Assembly (NCBI GenBank): GCA_031556525.1
Contig: JAVBSS010000031.1
Coordinates: 1-64,000 of the forward strand
Length of the DNA stretch: 64,000 bases
Direction: 5' to 3'
DNA from: JAVBSN01 sp031556525
GTDB taxonomy: Bacteria; Bacillota; Clostridia; Lachnospirales; Lachnospiraceae
The number at the start of each line of letters is the position of its first letter. Positions within the stretch are counted from its first letter, which is position 1. The notes beneath the pieces were generated by a model. The model saw only the letters and a program-made list of their open reading frames with translations. It was not told the origin of the DNA and did no database searches. The translations under genes and the position numbers were made by a program. Positions 38,096 to 46,801 of this stretch are shown here, piece by piece.

Positions 38096-38134
38096 AAGTC
38101 AGTTCTTTCAGTAGAGAAGGAGCTGACTTTTTTT
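38096..38134 (+). terminator. Terminator after BspA-like 2
   Basis: Stem AAGTCAGTTCTTTC / GAAGGAGCTGACTT followed by T7. A close relative occurs after BspA-like 4. Confidence 0.85.
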
Positions 38135-38229
38135 GATTCTATAGATGATTTTTGTAATAAATATGTTATAATAAGTATTAGTAAGAATTGTTCGGATTAA
38201 TTTGGTAATTATTTAAGGGAGGAGATTGT

Positions 38230-39603
38230 ATGAAGAAGTGGTTAAAGGTATTATTAGTAGCATTGGTTTTTGGCGGAGCTATAATGCCAAAGATTACAGT
38301 TAGAGCAGAAGAGATAGTAGATGTAGATATGTTAAGCTCTACAGAGTTAGAAGAATATGACGAGATACAGGAAGTAACTGAGGATTCAGATGTTAATGGA
38401 GCAAAGCAACAGCAATCAGGGAATTATAAGTATATTGTGCTTCCTAATGGTACAGTAGAGATAACAGAATATATATATAATGGTGTTGATGAAAATATTA
38501 TTATTGCAGATACAATTGATGGAAGAAAGGTAACCAGTATAGGAAACAATGCTTTTATGGGATGCAGGGGATTTAATGAAGTAACGATTCCCGATAGCGT
38601 AACAAATATAGGAGACAGTGCTTTTGCATCATGTACTACACTTGGCGAGGTGATTATTCCTAGTAGTGTAACAAGTATAGGAATAGATGCTTTTTCAGGG
38701 TGCAATTATGTTGTAATACATTGTAAATTAGATAGTGTGGCAGAGGCTTATGCTATAGCTAATAATCTTTCTTATAATAACCTTTCTTTATGTGATATAA
38801 CTTTGGCGGAAACAATAGTTATATACGATGGTAGTTATATACAAGCAGTGGTAACAATAAAGGACGGTAATAAAACATTAAAAGGAGGAACGGATTATAC
38901 GATAGAGTCTTCTGGTTTTGTATCAAAAGATCATCAATTGATGACTGAAGAAAAAATTGTTATTATAGGTACCGGTAGCTATGTAGGAACTATTGTAAAA
39001 AAAATTGAAATTATAAAAGCTGATCATTATACCCTTGATACACATCGTGGTGAATGGGATGGAACATACTATTATTTAGGACTGAAGATATCAGATTATT
39101 TTTTGTATAAAGTCAAGATGACAGATATATTTTTTAGTGATGGAACATATACTTATTATCTTCAAGCTGATGGAACGCCAATGAAAGATAGTTTAACTTA
39201 TCATCCAGATGGAGTGCATTTAATATACTTTAATGAAAATGGACAAGAGTTATTTAATAGATTTCAATATTGTGCAGATGTAGGATATACGTGTTACTTT
39301 GATACCTTCGGATATTTATATAAGGATCAAATAACATTTTATGATGATAAACCTTATTATTTAGATGGAACAGGTAGAATGAAACAAAATGAATATTTTA
39401 AGTTTGATAATGGAGTAGATATAGGGCATGCAACAGCTGATGGAAGTCTTGAAAATAATGGATTTGGATATGACCAATACGGAAGAGTAGTATTCTATCA
39501 TTGGAACGGAATGATAGCAAGAGGACTAATAACTGATGGTGTTTGGTATTATCACATGGATGAAACAGACGGACATTTATTAGGAAAGTTTATAGCTCGG
39601 TAA
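38230..39603 (+). CDS. BspA-like surface protein 3
   Basis: 457 residues. Signal peptide MKKWLKVLLVALVFGGAIMP, an acidic stretch, three BspA-type repeats (VTNIGDSAFASCTTLGEVII), a diverged Ig-like domain (LAETIVIYDGSYIQAVVTIK with an insertion SSGFVSKDHQLMTEE) and the conserved C-terminal aromatic repeats, here ending LGKFIAR. The C-terminal region also has an insertion (LKISDYFLYKVKMTDIFF), so it is the most diverged of the five. GGAGGAG precedes the ATG; a -10 TATAAT lies at 38167-38172. BspA-like 4 follows 15 bp later and probably shares the transcript. Confidence 0.87.
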   Translation: MKKWLKVLLVALVFGGAIMPKITVRAEEIVDVDMLSSTELEEYDEIQEVTEDSDVNGAKQQQSGNYKYIVLPNGTVEITEYIYNGVDENIIIADTIDGRKVTSIGNNAFMGCRGFNEVTIPDSVTNIGDSAFASCTTLGEVIIPSSVTSIGIDAFSGCNYVVIHCKLDSVAEAYAIANNLSYNNLSLCDITLAETIVIYDGSYIQAVVTIKDGNKTLKGGTDYTIESSGFVSKDHQLMTEEKIVIIGTGSYVGTIVKKIEIIKADHYTLDTHRGEWDGTYYYLGLKISDYFLYKVKMTDIFFSDGTYTYYLQADGTPMKDSLTYHPDGVHLIYFNENGQELFNRFQYCADVGYTCYFDTFGYLYKDQITFYDDKPYYLDGTGRMKQNEYFKFDNGVDIGHATADGSLENNGFGYDQYGRVVFYHWNGMIARGLITDGVWYYHMDETDGHLLGKFIAR

Positions 39604-39618
39604 AAAGGAGATGAAATT

Positions 39619-41394
39619 ATGAGAAAGGTATTTTTAAATGTATTGCTAATAGCATTGCTAATAGGTGGAGTGATAATACCTAACATAACAACAAAAGCAG
39701 CAAAGGAAGGGGATTATGAATATAAAGTACTTGAAGATGATACAGTAGAGATAACAAGATATGTAGGTAATGATGGTGTTCTTGATATTCCAAGTACAAT
39801 TGATGGAAAACTTGTAACAAGTATTGGGAAAAATGCTTTTCAAAATTGTGATAGCCTTACGACAGTAACAATCCCAAGTAGTGTAATAAGTATAGGTGAT
39901 TATGCTTTTTATCATTGTAGTGGACTTATAACAGTAACAATTCCAGATAGTGTAACAAGTATAGGTACTTTTGCTTTTCATCTTTGTAGTGAACTTACAG
40001 CAATAACAATCCCAGGGAGTATAAAAAAAATAAATGATTATACTTTTGACTATTGTTTAAGTCTACAAACAGTAGTAATATCAAATGGTGTAGAGAGTAT
40101 AGGCAAAGATGCTTTTTGTGGGTGTAGAGAACTTATGACAATAACAATCCCAAATAGTGTAACAAGCATAGGTAATAGTGCTTTTTGGGATTGTAGTGGA
40201 CTTACAGCAGTAACAATCCCAAATAGTGTAACAAGCATAGGTGAGAGCGCTTTTAGCGAATGTAGTGGACTTACAACAATAACAATCCCAGGAGGCATAC
40301 CAAAAATAGAAGCAAGGACATTTAGTCGTTGTTCAAGTCTACAAGCAGTAGTAATATCAAATGGTGTAGAGAGTATAGAAGATAAGGCTTTTGAAGGATG
40401 CAATAGTCTTACATCAATAACCATTCCAAATAGTGTGAAAAGTATAGGTAAGTATGTTTTTAGTGAGTGCTTTAGTCTTAGAACAATATTCATTCCAGAT
40501 AGTGTAATAAGCATAGAAGATTTTGTTTTTAATAGATGTAATGTTGATATATATTATAATAGTAATGCCCGTGCAAGAACGTATGCTATTCAATATGGCT
40601 TTTTTTATTCAAACGGTGACATTGCAAAATGTAAAGTAACAGTACCAACAAGCATACATGATAACAAGGAACAGACGCCAACAGTAATAGTAGAAGATAA
40701 GACTAAGATATTAACAGAAGGAATAGACTATACAGTAAAATATGAAAATAATATAGGGATAGGAACAGGAACAGCTATTATTACGGGAAAAGGTAATTAT
40801 AGAGGAACTATTACAAAGGGGTTTACAATTGAAAAAGGAGACTACTATAATTCTACTATACATGGTGGTGAATGGAATGGAACAAATTACGTCTTAGATG
40901 GAGTTAAGATGACCAATATATTCTTTAGTGATGGAACGTATACATACTACCTTCAAGCAGATGGTACACCAATGAAGAATAGATTAACTTATCATCCAGA
41001 CGGTGAACATTTAATATATTTTGATGAAAATGGACATGAACTATTTGATCAATTTAAATACTGTGTTGATGTAGGATATACTTGTTATTTTGATACATTT
41101 GGATATATGTTTAAAGACCAAATACCATTTTATAATGGTAAACCATATTATCTAGATGGAACAGGAAGAATGAAACAAGGCGAATATTTTAAGTTTGATA
41201 ATGGAGTGGACATAGGTTATGCTCAGGAAGATGGAAGTCTTATAAATACAGGTTTCGGATATGATCCGTGGGGAAGAGTTGTATTTTACCATTGGAATGG
41301 AATGATAGCAAGGGGACTGATAACAGATGGAACTTGGTATTACCATATGGACGAAACAGACGGACATTTATTAGGACAGTTTCCCGTGAATTAA
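39619..41394 (+). CDS. BspA-like surface protein 4 (longest LRR)
   Basis: 591 residues. Signal peptide MRKVFLNVLLIALLIGG, then about eleven BspA-type repeats (about 50-310), among them two units rebuilt as PGSIKKINDYTF and PGGIPKIEARTF that recur with a partner VVISNGVESI, showing duplication of a multi-repeat block. The Ig-like domain (VPTSIHDNKEQTPTVIVEDK) and C-terminal aromatic repeats ending LGQFPVN follow. Repeat units are nearly identical at DNA level in places (for example around 40141 and 40201), so slippage or recombination can change the number. It lacks a clear promoter of its own; AAGGAG precedes the ATG. Confidence 0.88.
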   Translation: MRKVFLNVLLIALLIGGVIIPNITTKAAKEGDYEYKVLEDDTVEITRYVGNDGVLDIPSTIDGKLVTSIGKNAFQNCDSLTTVTIPSSVISIGDYAFYHCSGLITVTIPDSVTSIGTFAFHLCSELTAITIPGSIKKINDYTFDYCLSLQTVVISNGVESIGKDAFCGCRELMTITIPNSVTSIGNSAFWDCSGLTAVTIPNSVTSIGESAFSECSGLTTITIPGGIPKIEARTFSRCSSLQAVVISNGVESIEDKAFEGCNSLTSITIPNSVKSIGKYVFSECFSLRTIFIPDSVISIEDFVFNRCNVDIYYNSNARARTYAIQYGFFYSNGDIAKCKVTVPTSIHDNKEQTPTVIVEDKTKILTEGIDYTVKYENNIGIGTGTAIITGKGNYRGTITKGFTIEKGDYYNSTIHGGEWNGTNYVLDGVKMTNIFFSDGTYTYYLQADGTPMKNRLTYHPDGEHLIYFDENGHELFDQFKYCVDVGYTCYFDTFGYMFKDQIPFYNGKPYYLDGTGRMKQGEYFKFDNGVDIGYAQEDGSLINTGFGYDPWGRVVFYHWNGMIARGLITDGTWYYHMDETDGHLLGQFPVN

Positions 41395-41425
41395 GAGAAT
41401 AATAATTAAATATTAAAATTTTAAA

Positions 41426-41458
41426 AAGTTAGTTCTTTCCGGAAAGAGCTGACTTTTT
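41426..41458 (+). terminator. Terminator after BspA-like 4
   Basis: AAGTTAGTTCTTT / AAAGAGCTGACTT stem around CCGG, with a T5 tail; relative of the 38096 terminator. Confidence 0.8.
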
Positions 41459-41542
41459 AATTTTATAGATGATTTTTGTAATAATTATGTTATAATAAAT
41501 GACATGGGTATAATTTGGTAATTGTTTCAGAAAGGAGAAGGT

Positions 41543-43213
41543 ATGAAGAAAAATTTAAAAGTATTATTAATGGTATTAGTTTTATGTGGTTCTATGTTGT
41601 CAAATATTACTGTTAAGGCAGAGGAATTAGAGGATGTAGATGTATTGGTTTATACAGAAGAAGAGAAATATGAAGGGGTAGAAGAAGTAGTAGATGATCC
41701 AAGTGTTAATGGAGCAGTGCTTCAATCGGGTGATTATAAGTATGTAATAGTTGATGGAACAGTGGAGATAACAAAATATGTAGGAAGCAGTACAGAAATT
41801 ACAATTCCAGGTGTGATTGATGGGAAAAAAGTAACAAGCATAGGAGAAGAGGCATTTTATCTGTGTAAGAAGATAACAAAGGTAACGATTCCAAACAGTG
41901 TGACAAGTATAGGGAGAAATGCTTTTATGGATTGTTATAGTCTTAAAGATATAGCAATTCCAAATAGTGTAACAATTTTAGGAAAAGGATCCTTTGCCTA
42001 TTGTAGGAGTTTAACAGATATAATAATTCCAAACAGTGTGACTATTATAGATGAAGATGCATTCGGTGCTTGTACTAACCTAGTTAATATAACAATTCCA
42101 AATAGTGTAACAACTATAAGCCATGGTGCATTTGCTGATTGTACTAGTCTAGTTAGCATAACACTTCCAAGCAGTATAACAAGTATATCAGCTATAATGT
42201 TTTCGGGATGTACCAGTCTTAAGGATATAATAATTCCAAGTAGTGTAACAAAAATATGGTTTAATGCATTTGAATATTGTACTAGTCTTACTAGTATAAC
42301 AATTCCAAATAGTGTGGTGAATATAGGCAGTAATGCATTTATGAATCATCCAACTAATTTTATTATATATGGTAATTCAGGTAGTTATGCAGAAAGTTAC
42401 GCTAGTAAAGAAGGAATTACATTTAAATGTGGTGTTACAGCATGTAAGATTAGTTTATCAGAAACATCTTACACTTATGATGGAGTGGCAAAGACTCCTA
42501 CAGTAACAGTAAAAGATGGTACTAAGACATTAAAGAATGGAACTGACTATACAGTGAAATATCCTAGTAAGAGTGCAATTGGAAATGCTACAGTTACTAT
42601 TACAGGTAAAGGTAAGTATGGAGGAACTGTGACAAAAACCATTACAATTAAAAAAGCAGATTATTATAATTCTACTATACACGGTGGTACATGGAATGGG
42701 ACAAATTATGTATTAGGTGGACTGAAGATGACAAATATATTCTTTAGTGAAGGAAAGTACACATACTACCTTCAAGCGGATGGAACTCCAATGAAGAATA
42801 GATTAACTTATCATCCGGATGGAGTACATCTAATATATTTTGATGACAAAGGGCATGAGTTATTTGACCAATTTCAGTATTGTGCTGATGTAGGATATAC
42901 ATGTTACTTTGATACATTTGGATATTTATATAAAGACGTAATAACATTTAGCAATGGCAAAGCCTATTACTTAGATGGTACAGGAAGAATGAAACAAAAT
43001 GAATACTTCAAGTTTGATAATGGAGTAGATTTAGGATATGCACAAGCAGATGGAAGTTTAATAAATACTGGATTTGGATATGATCCGTCTGGAAATACAG
43101 TATTCTATCATTGGAATGGAATGATGGCGAGAGGTCTTATAACAGATGGTACTTGGTATTATGATATGGATGTAACAGATGGACATTTAATAGGACAGTT
43201 TGCAGCTAATTAA
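41543..43213 (+). CDS. BspA-like surface protein 5
   Basis: 556 residues. Signal peptide MKKNLKVLLMVLVLCGSM, an acidic linker, about eight BspA-type repeats (VTSIGRNAFMDCYSLKDIAI and similar), Ig-like domain LSETSYTYDGVAKTPTVTVK and C-terminal aromatic repeats ending LIGQFAAN. Its C-terminus is closest to BspA-like 1, 19 kb away, rather than to its neighbours. The frame is open from TTG 41522; ATG 41543 with AAAGGAG upstream is chosen. A promoter -10 TATAAT lies at 41491-41496 in an intergenic copy shared with BspA-like 3. Confidence 0.88.
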   Translation: MKKNLKVLLMVLVLCGSMLSNITVKAEELEDVDVLVYTEEEKYEGVEEVVDDPSVNGAVLQSGDYKYVIVDGTVEITKYVGSSTEITIPGVIDGKKVTSIGEEAFYLCKKITKVTIPNSVTSIGRNAFMDCYSLKDIAIPNSVTILGKGSFAYCRSLTDIIIPNSVTIIDEDAFGACTNLVNITIPNSVTTISHGAFADCTSLVSITLPSSITSISAIMFSGCTSLKDIIIPSSVTKIWFNAFEYCTSLTSITIPNSVVNIGSNAFMNHPTNFIIYGNSGSYAESYASKEGITFKCGVTACKISLSETSYTYDGVAKTPTVTVKDGTKTLKNGTDYTVKYPSKSAIGNATVTITGKGKYGGTVTKTITIKKADYYNSTIHGGTWNGTNYVLGGLKMTNIFFSEGKYTYYLQADGTPMKNRLTYHPDGVHLIYFDDKGHELFDQFQYCADVGYTCYFDTFGYLYKDVITFSNGKAYYLDGTGRMKQNEYFKFDNGVDLGYAQADGSLINTGFGYDPSGNTVFYHWNGMMARGLITDGTWYYDMDVTDGHLIGQFAAN

Positions 43214-43225
43214 GAAATATCATTA

Positions 43226-43253
43226 TTGACAATATTTATATAAAGATTATAAT
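43226..43253 (+). promoter_or_regulatory. Promoter of the ABC-F leader
   Basis: TTGACA (43226-43231), 16-bp spacer, TATAAT (43248-43253). Both hexamers are perfect consensus. It drives a leader of about 240 nt before the ABC-F start. Confidence 0.8.
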
Positions 43254-43278
43254 AAATACATAATATAACAGAAGGGCG

Positions 43279-43307
43279 ATGGAAAGATGGAGAATATAAC
43301 TTGCTAA
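43279..43307 (+). promoter_or_regulatory. Two overlapping short leader ORFs
   Basis: ATG 43279 encodes MERWRI and ATG 43287 encodes MENITC in another frame, both after GAAGGG. Short peptides in the leader of an ABC-F antibiotic resistance gene are classic sensors of stalled ribosomes. Neither is proven to be translated. Confidence 0.45.
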
Positions 43308-43418
43308 ATATTAATTAAATAATGCACATTGTATGTGCTGGCAAGGATAGAGTCTTCATCTATAACAATCATTTTAATATACACAGTTTTAAGTAATAGA
43401 TTATTTTATTACTGACAT

Positions 43419-43453
43419 AAAAGATGTAGAAGAGATTCTACATCTTTTTTTTG
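43419..43453 (+). terminator. Attenuator-like terminator before the ABC-F gene
   Basis: AAAAGATGTAGAA, GAGA loop, TTCTACATCTTTTTTTT, ending about 48 bp before the ABC-F start and within its own transcript. A hairpin GCACAT/ATGTGC lies upstream at about 43323. This is the geometry of regulated termination. Confidence 0.8.
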
Positions 43454-43501
43454 TAGAATACAAGATAATAATACTTGCCTACAGTAAATGGAGGTATAAA
43501 T

Positions 43502-45007
43502 ATGGCATTGATTAAAGTTAACAATTTAACATTTTATTATGATGGAAGTTATGACAATATATTTGAGGATGTATCATTTCAGATAGATACTAACTGGAAG
43601 TTAGGGCTTATAGGTAGGAATGGACGAGGTAAAACAACATTTCTTAATCTGCTTCAAGGCAATCTGGAATACACGGGAAGTATTACAGGTGTGAGTCAGT
43701 TTGACTATTTTCCGTTTGTAATAAAGGATAAGAGTAAAGATGGAATAGAAATTATAGAGGAAATATATCCTGATTATGAATTTTGGATGGTATGTAGAGA
43801 ACTGTCTTTATTAGATATGGAAGCAGATATGCTATATAGACCATTTGATACTTTAAGTAATGGAGAGCAAACAAAGGTTATGTTGGCTGTATTATTTTCA
43901 AGAGAAAATAATTTCTTGCTAATTGACGAACCTACAAATCATCTTGATATGGAGGCAAGGGAATCAGTTAAAGAATATCTAAACAATAAGAAAGGATTTA
44001 TTCTAGTGTCTCATGATAGACATTTTCTTGACGGTTGCGTTGACTATATCTTAGCTATTAACAAAAGTAATATTGAAATATGCCAAGGAGATTTTTCTAC
44101 ATGGTGGGAGAATAAGCAACGACAAGATGAATATGAATTAGCTGAAAATGAAAGATTGAAAAAGGATATTAATAGATTGAATCAAGCAGCTAGGCGCACT
44201 GAACAATGGGCAGATAAGGCAGAAGCAAGTAAGATAGGAATGAGTCATCAGGAGAAGAAACAAAAAGCTATGGGTGGAAGAGCGTATGTTGGTGAGAAAT
44301 CAAGACGTATGCAAGCACAGAGAAAAAACATAGAGAAAAGGCAAGATTCGGCAATTGATGATAAAAAAGGATTATTAAAAAATATAGAGAATGCAGAACA
44401 GTTAAAGATAATACCATTAACTCATCATAAAAATTTATTAATAAATATGGAAAATATAAGTCTAGCATACGACGATGAAGCATTGGGAAAAAGGGCTATA
44501 TTTGAAAATATGAATCTTAAAGTTTCAAATGGTGATAGAATTGTGTTGCAGGGTAAAAATGGTTGTGGCAAATCAAGCATAATTAAGAAAATCTTAGGAC
44601 AAGATATTCCTATAGAAGGTAATATAGAATTAGCAAGTGGTCTTACTATATCCTATATATCACAAGATACAAGCTTTCTAAAAGGTACACTAAAAGACTA
44701 TGCAAAGGCGAATAATGTTGAAGACACCTTGTTTATGACATTACTTAGGAAACTAGATTTTTCAAGAGAGCAATTTGATAAAAATATGGAAGAGTTTAGT
44801 GAAGGACAAAAGAAAAAGGTGTTAATTGCAGGTAGCTTATGCAAACAAGCTCATTTATATATTTGGGATGAACCACTTAATTTTATTGATTTGTTTTCTA
44901 GAATGCAGATAGAGGAACTTATATTAAAATATAATCCAACAATGCTTTTAGTAGAGCATGATAGAACCTTTGTAGAAAGCGTTGCCACAAAAGTGGTTGA
45001 GTTTTAA
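43502..45007 (+). CDS. ABC-F ribosomal protection-type protein (Lsa/CplR-like)
   Basis: 501 residues, two ATPase cassettes and no membrane segments. Cassette 1: GRNGRGKTTFLNLL, signature LSNGEQTKVML, FLLIDEPTNHLD. Cassette 2: GKNGCGKSSIIKK, EFSEGQKKKVLIAG and IWDEPLNFID. The charged linker between them (AEASKIGMSHQEKKQKAMGG) is the part that reaches the ribosome. The start NLTFYYDGSYDNIFEDVSFQ and NWKLGLIGRNGRGKTT are close to remembered Lsa/CplR-type proteins, which displace lincosamides, pleuromutilins and streptogramin A. The second Walker B D is followed by N rather than T-N-H. ATG 43502 with GGAGG is the start. Preceded by an attenuator, so expression is probably drug-induced. Confidence 0.88.
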   Translation: MALIKVNNLTFYYDGSYDNIFEDVSFQIDTNWKLGLIGRNGRGKTTFLNLLQGNLEYTGSITGVSQFDYFPFVIKDKSKDGIEIIEEIYPDYEFWMVCRELSLLDMEADMLYRPFDTLSNGEQTKVMLAVLFSRENNFLLIDEPTNHLDMEARESVKEYLNNKKGFILVSHDRHFLDGCVDYILAINKSNIEICQGDFSTWWENKQRQDEYELAENERLKKDINRLNQAARRTEQWADKAEASKIGMSHQEKKQKAMGGRAYVGEKSRRMQAQRKNIEKRQDSAIDDKKGLLKNIENAEQLKIIPLTHHKNLLINMENISLAYDDEALGKRAIFENMNLKVSNGDRIVLQGKNGCGKSSIIKKILGQDIPIEGNIELASGLTISYISQDTSFLKGTLKDYAKANNVEDTLFMTLLRKLDFSREQFDKNMEEFSEGQKKKVLIAGSLCKQAHLYIWDEPLNFIDLFSRMQIEELILKYNPTMLLVEHDRTFVESVATKVVEF

Positions 45008-45032
45008 GAGGTGGATTAATTACAAAGAGGAC

Positions 45033-45061
45033 TTGATTTCACAAGCCCTCTAAGATATAAT
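45033..45061 (+). promoter_or_regulatory. Promoter of the antisense RNA
   Basis: TTGATT (45033-45038), 17-bp spacer, TATAAT (45056-45061) on the + strand, 25 bp after the ABC-F stop. Confidence 0.65.
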
Positions 45062-45067
45062 CTACTT

Positions 45068-45174
45068 AGAAAGGTTATCGGAAGCATGTTCCGATTACCC
45101 TCAGATTATTGATTTATCTTATAGAAATAAGCATCACTTCACTTTGGGCAGTAGAGGATGCTTATTTCTTTTTA
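45068..45174 (+). ncRNA. Candidate type I antitoxin RNA
   Basis: A transcript of about 105 nt is predicted from the promoter at 45033-45061 to a strong terminator (stem AGAAATAAGCATC 45123-45135 / GATGCTTATTTCT 45157-45169, then T5). It contains a hairpin with TATCGGAA/TTCCGATT. Its 3' end is antisense to the last codons and 3' UTR of the small minus-strand toxin-like gene. This is the layout of RatA/SR4-type antitoxins. Expression is inferred. Confidence 0.55.
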
Positions 45175-45248
45175 TTATCTCGATTATCTATGTAAGATAG
45201 AGCCGCGAAGATTACTAGTAATAGTGTAAGAACTTCTAGAACATTCAT
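45162..45248 (-). CDS. Small holin-like toxin peptide
   Basis: 28-codon gene, MNVLEVLTLLLVIFAALSYI followed by DNRDNKKK: one membrane helix and a charged tail, the pattern of small holin-like (Hol_Tox) peptides and type I toxins. AGGAGGG lies 9 nt before ATG 45248; an in-frame ATG two codons earlier (45254) is possible. The leader contains CCCTC upstream of the GAGGG of the ribosome site, so the site may be sequestered. The 3' end overlaps the candidate antisense RNA from the + strand. Deleterious membrane insertion is the known role of the family, but is inference here. Confidence 0.65.
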   Translation of the reverse strand: MNVLEVLTLLLVIFAALSYIDNRDNKKK

Positions 45249-45254
45249 GGGCAT

Positions 45255-45518
45255 CACCCTCCTTTTATTACTAGAGGGCATCGTCGAAACACGCATCCAC
45301 TTTCTGTTGGATTATACAATAGTAGTATAACACTTAAATAATAAATGCACAATAAAATGTATATAAAATATTTATGAAATTACATAAACGTTTGGATTGA
45401 AATAATACTTTAAATTAACATAGAGTTATGTTTTAATGTATCTATATGGGTTTGTTAAAGGAACTTGTTAAAGCACAATAATATATGTTTAATGGCATAG
45501 ATTGAGGGAGAGAAAATT
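45255..45518. other. AT-rich intergenic, toxin promoter region
   Basis: No further gene seen. The first part is the leader and probable promoter of the toxin gene (minus-strand TATAAT at about 45315-45320). The rest (45340-45518) is AT-rich and precedes the lipoprotein gene. Confidence 0.5.
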
Positions 45519-46343
45519 ATGAAGAAAAATATAATATTGGTATGTATGTTAACGATTATTTTAATGTTAGCAGGATGCACTCAAAATGATAATAATAAAA
45601 AGAATAGTACAGAAAACATTACAGAGAACGATACGGCGTCTGACAGTAAGGGTGAAATTGAAGTATCTGATGAGAACGTACCATTATTACAAGAAGAAGT
45701 AGAATATAAGGTAGTTACTGTAGAATATGTAAAAACAGAAAATCATGATATTGATTACCCAGAGATTTCAGGCTGGAAAAATGAAGATATGCAGACAAAA
45801 TGGAATGGCTATTTTGTAGAAACTGCTACTAGCATGCTAGATGATGTCAGTGAAAATGATGGTATTTCATACAAGGTGGATTCAATATATACGTCATCTG
45901 ATATATTATCGATTGTTATGAAGGGATATATGTATTATGAAGGCAGTGCACATCCGTATTCATTTATATCAACATGTAATATCGATATGAAAACAGGCGA
46001 GAAGGCAATGCTTAGAGATTATGCTGATCTAGATAAAATAGCAGATACACTTCTTAATACAACTGATTATACTGTGTTAACAGAAGGCGTAACGCTAGAG
46101 GATATACTTCGATATAACTATATGGAAATAGAACCGACACAAGAATTATTGGCAAGAAATTTATCTCATTTTGATGGAGAACAGGATATATATGAAGCAG
46201 ATGAATGTTATGGAACATCATATATAGATGGAGAGGCTGTGTACTTGGTATTTGAAGTACCACATGCATTAGGAGATTTTGTGGTTGTTAGAATAGATGA
46301 TAATTCTTCACAGAATTTAATTGATATGTCATTTGCTAGATAA
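45519..46343 (+). CDS. Lipoprotein with DUF3298-like domain
   Basis: 274 residues. Lipobox LMLAGC (acylated C20), an acidic, N-rich linker (about 25-60), then a domain resembling the DUF4163-DUF3298 pair of PdaC/RsiV-type proteins: PEISGWKNEDMQTKWNGYFV, GYMYYEGSAHPYSFISTCNI (the characteristic GxAHP) and VYLVFEVPHALGDFVVVRID. These domains are found in anti-sigma factors and polysaccharide deacetylases; here no catalytic partner is present. AGGGAGAG precedes the ATG. It probably acts on the cell surface; role unknown. Confidence 0.82.
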   Translation: MKKNIILVCMLTIILMLAGCTQNDNNKKNSTENITENDTASDSKGEIEVSDENVPLLQEEVEYKVVTVEYVKTENHDIDYPEISGWKNEDMQTKWNGYFVETATSMLDDVSENDGISYKVDSIYTSSDILSIVMKGYMYYEGSAHPYSFISTCNIDMKTGEKAMLRDYADLDKIADTLLNTTDYTVLTEGVTLEDILRYNYMEIEPTQELLARNLSHFDGEQDIYEADECYGTSYIDGEAVYLVFEVPHALGDFVVVRIDDNSSQNLIDMSFAR

Positions 46344-46363
46344 TAATTTATTTTAAAATCCAG

Positions 46364-46392
46364 TTGACAATTAATTTTTAAGAGCATATAAT
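46364..46392 (+). promoter_or_regulatory. trp operon promoter
   Basis: Perfect TTGACA (46364-46369), 17 bp, perfect TATAAT (46387-46392), 30 bp before the T-box leader. Confidence 0.92.
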
Positions 46393-46420
46393 AACAATAA
46401 TTTAATAACCAATATTTAAA

Positions 46421-46680
46421 CCGATGAACAAGAGTAGTAGCTATATAAGATGTTTACAGAGAGTTGCAGGTGGTGTGATTGCAGCAGCGGAGTATTTAGT
46501 GAATGGACTTGTGAGGGTGGCTTGAAATTATTATAAGAGTAGATGCCAACGGGGTTCCTGCCGTTATCAGAAGGAAAGCATATGATAGTATGTTTAGAGT
46601 GGATATATTTATATCAATTTGGGTGGTACCGCAGAAGTTTATAGCTTTTGTCCCTTTTATAGGAGACAAAGGCTTTTTTT
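46421..46680 (+). ncRNA. T-box riboswitch (tRNA-Trp)
   Basis: Leader RNA that senses uncharged tRNA. Stem I contains the AGAGAGTTGCAGGTGGTG type apical element (about 46459-46476), a candidate specifier TGG (Trp) at 46504-46506 in GAATGGACTT, and the T-box core GGGTGGTACCGCAG at 46621-46634. The terminator is AGCTTTTGTCCC / GGAGACAAAGGCT (46643-46674) with T7. Uncharged tRNA-Trp should favour the antiterminator and switch on trpEGD(CF)BA. Confidence 0.95.
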
Positions 46681-46801
46681 AATTTCTAGAATTTGAATTC
46701 TAGAAATTAAAAAAACGCTCCGCTGTGGGTCACACTGCGGCGGAGTGGAAAAAGTTGCAAGGCAACCCGCCGCAGGTGGAGAATCTCGCAAGCGAGATTC
46801 T
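46681..46801 (+). repeat. GC-rich hairpin element inside the trp leader
   Basis: Between the T-box terminator and trpE lie several inverted repeats: AATTTCTAGAATT/AATTCTAGAAATT (46681-46708, perfect), CTGCGGCGG (46735-46743)/CCGCCGCAG (46767-46775) enclosing GTTGC-AAG-GCAAC (46754-46766), and AGAATCTCGC/GCGAGATTCT (46780-46801, perfect). The block is far richer in GC than the genome around it and looks like an inserted small repeat element. No protein is likely, although the trpE frame runs through it. Confidence 0.6.

Noticed and set aside
40050..40514. Minus-strand frame of 154 codons in BspA-like 4
   Set aside because: Arises from the repetitive LRR codons read backwards; no ribosome site or family motif.
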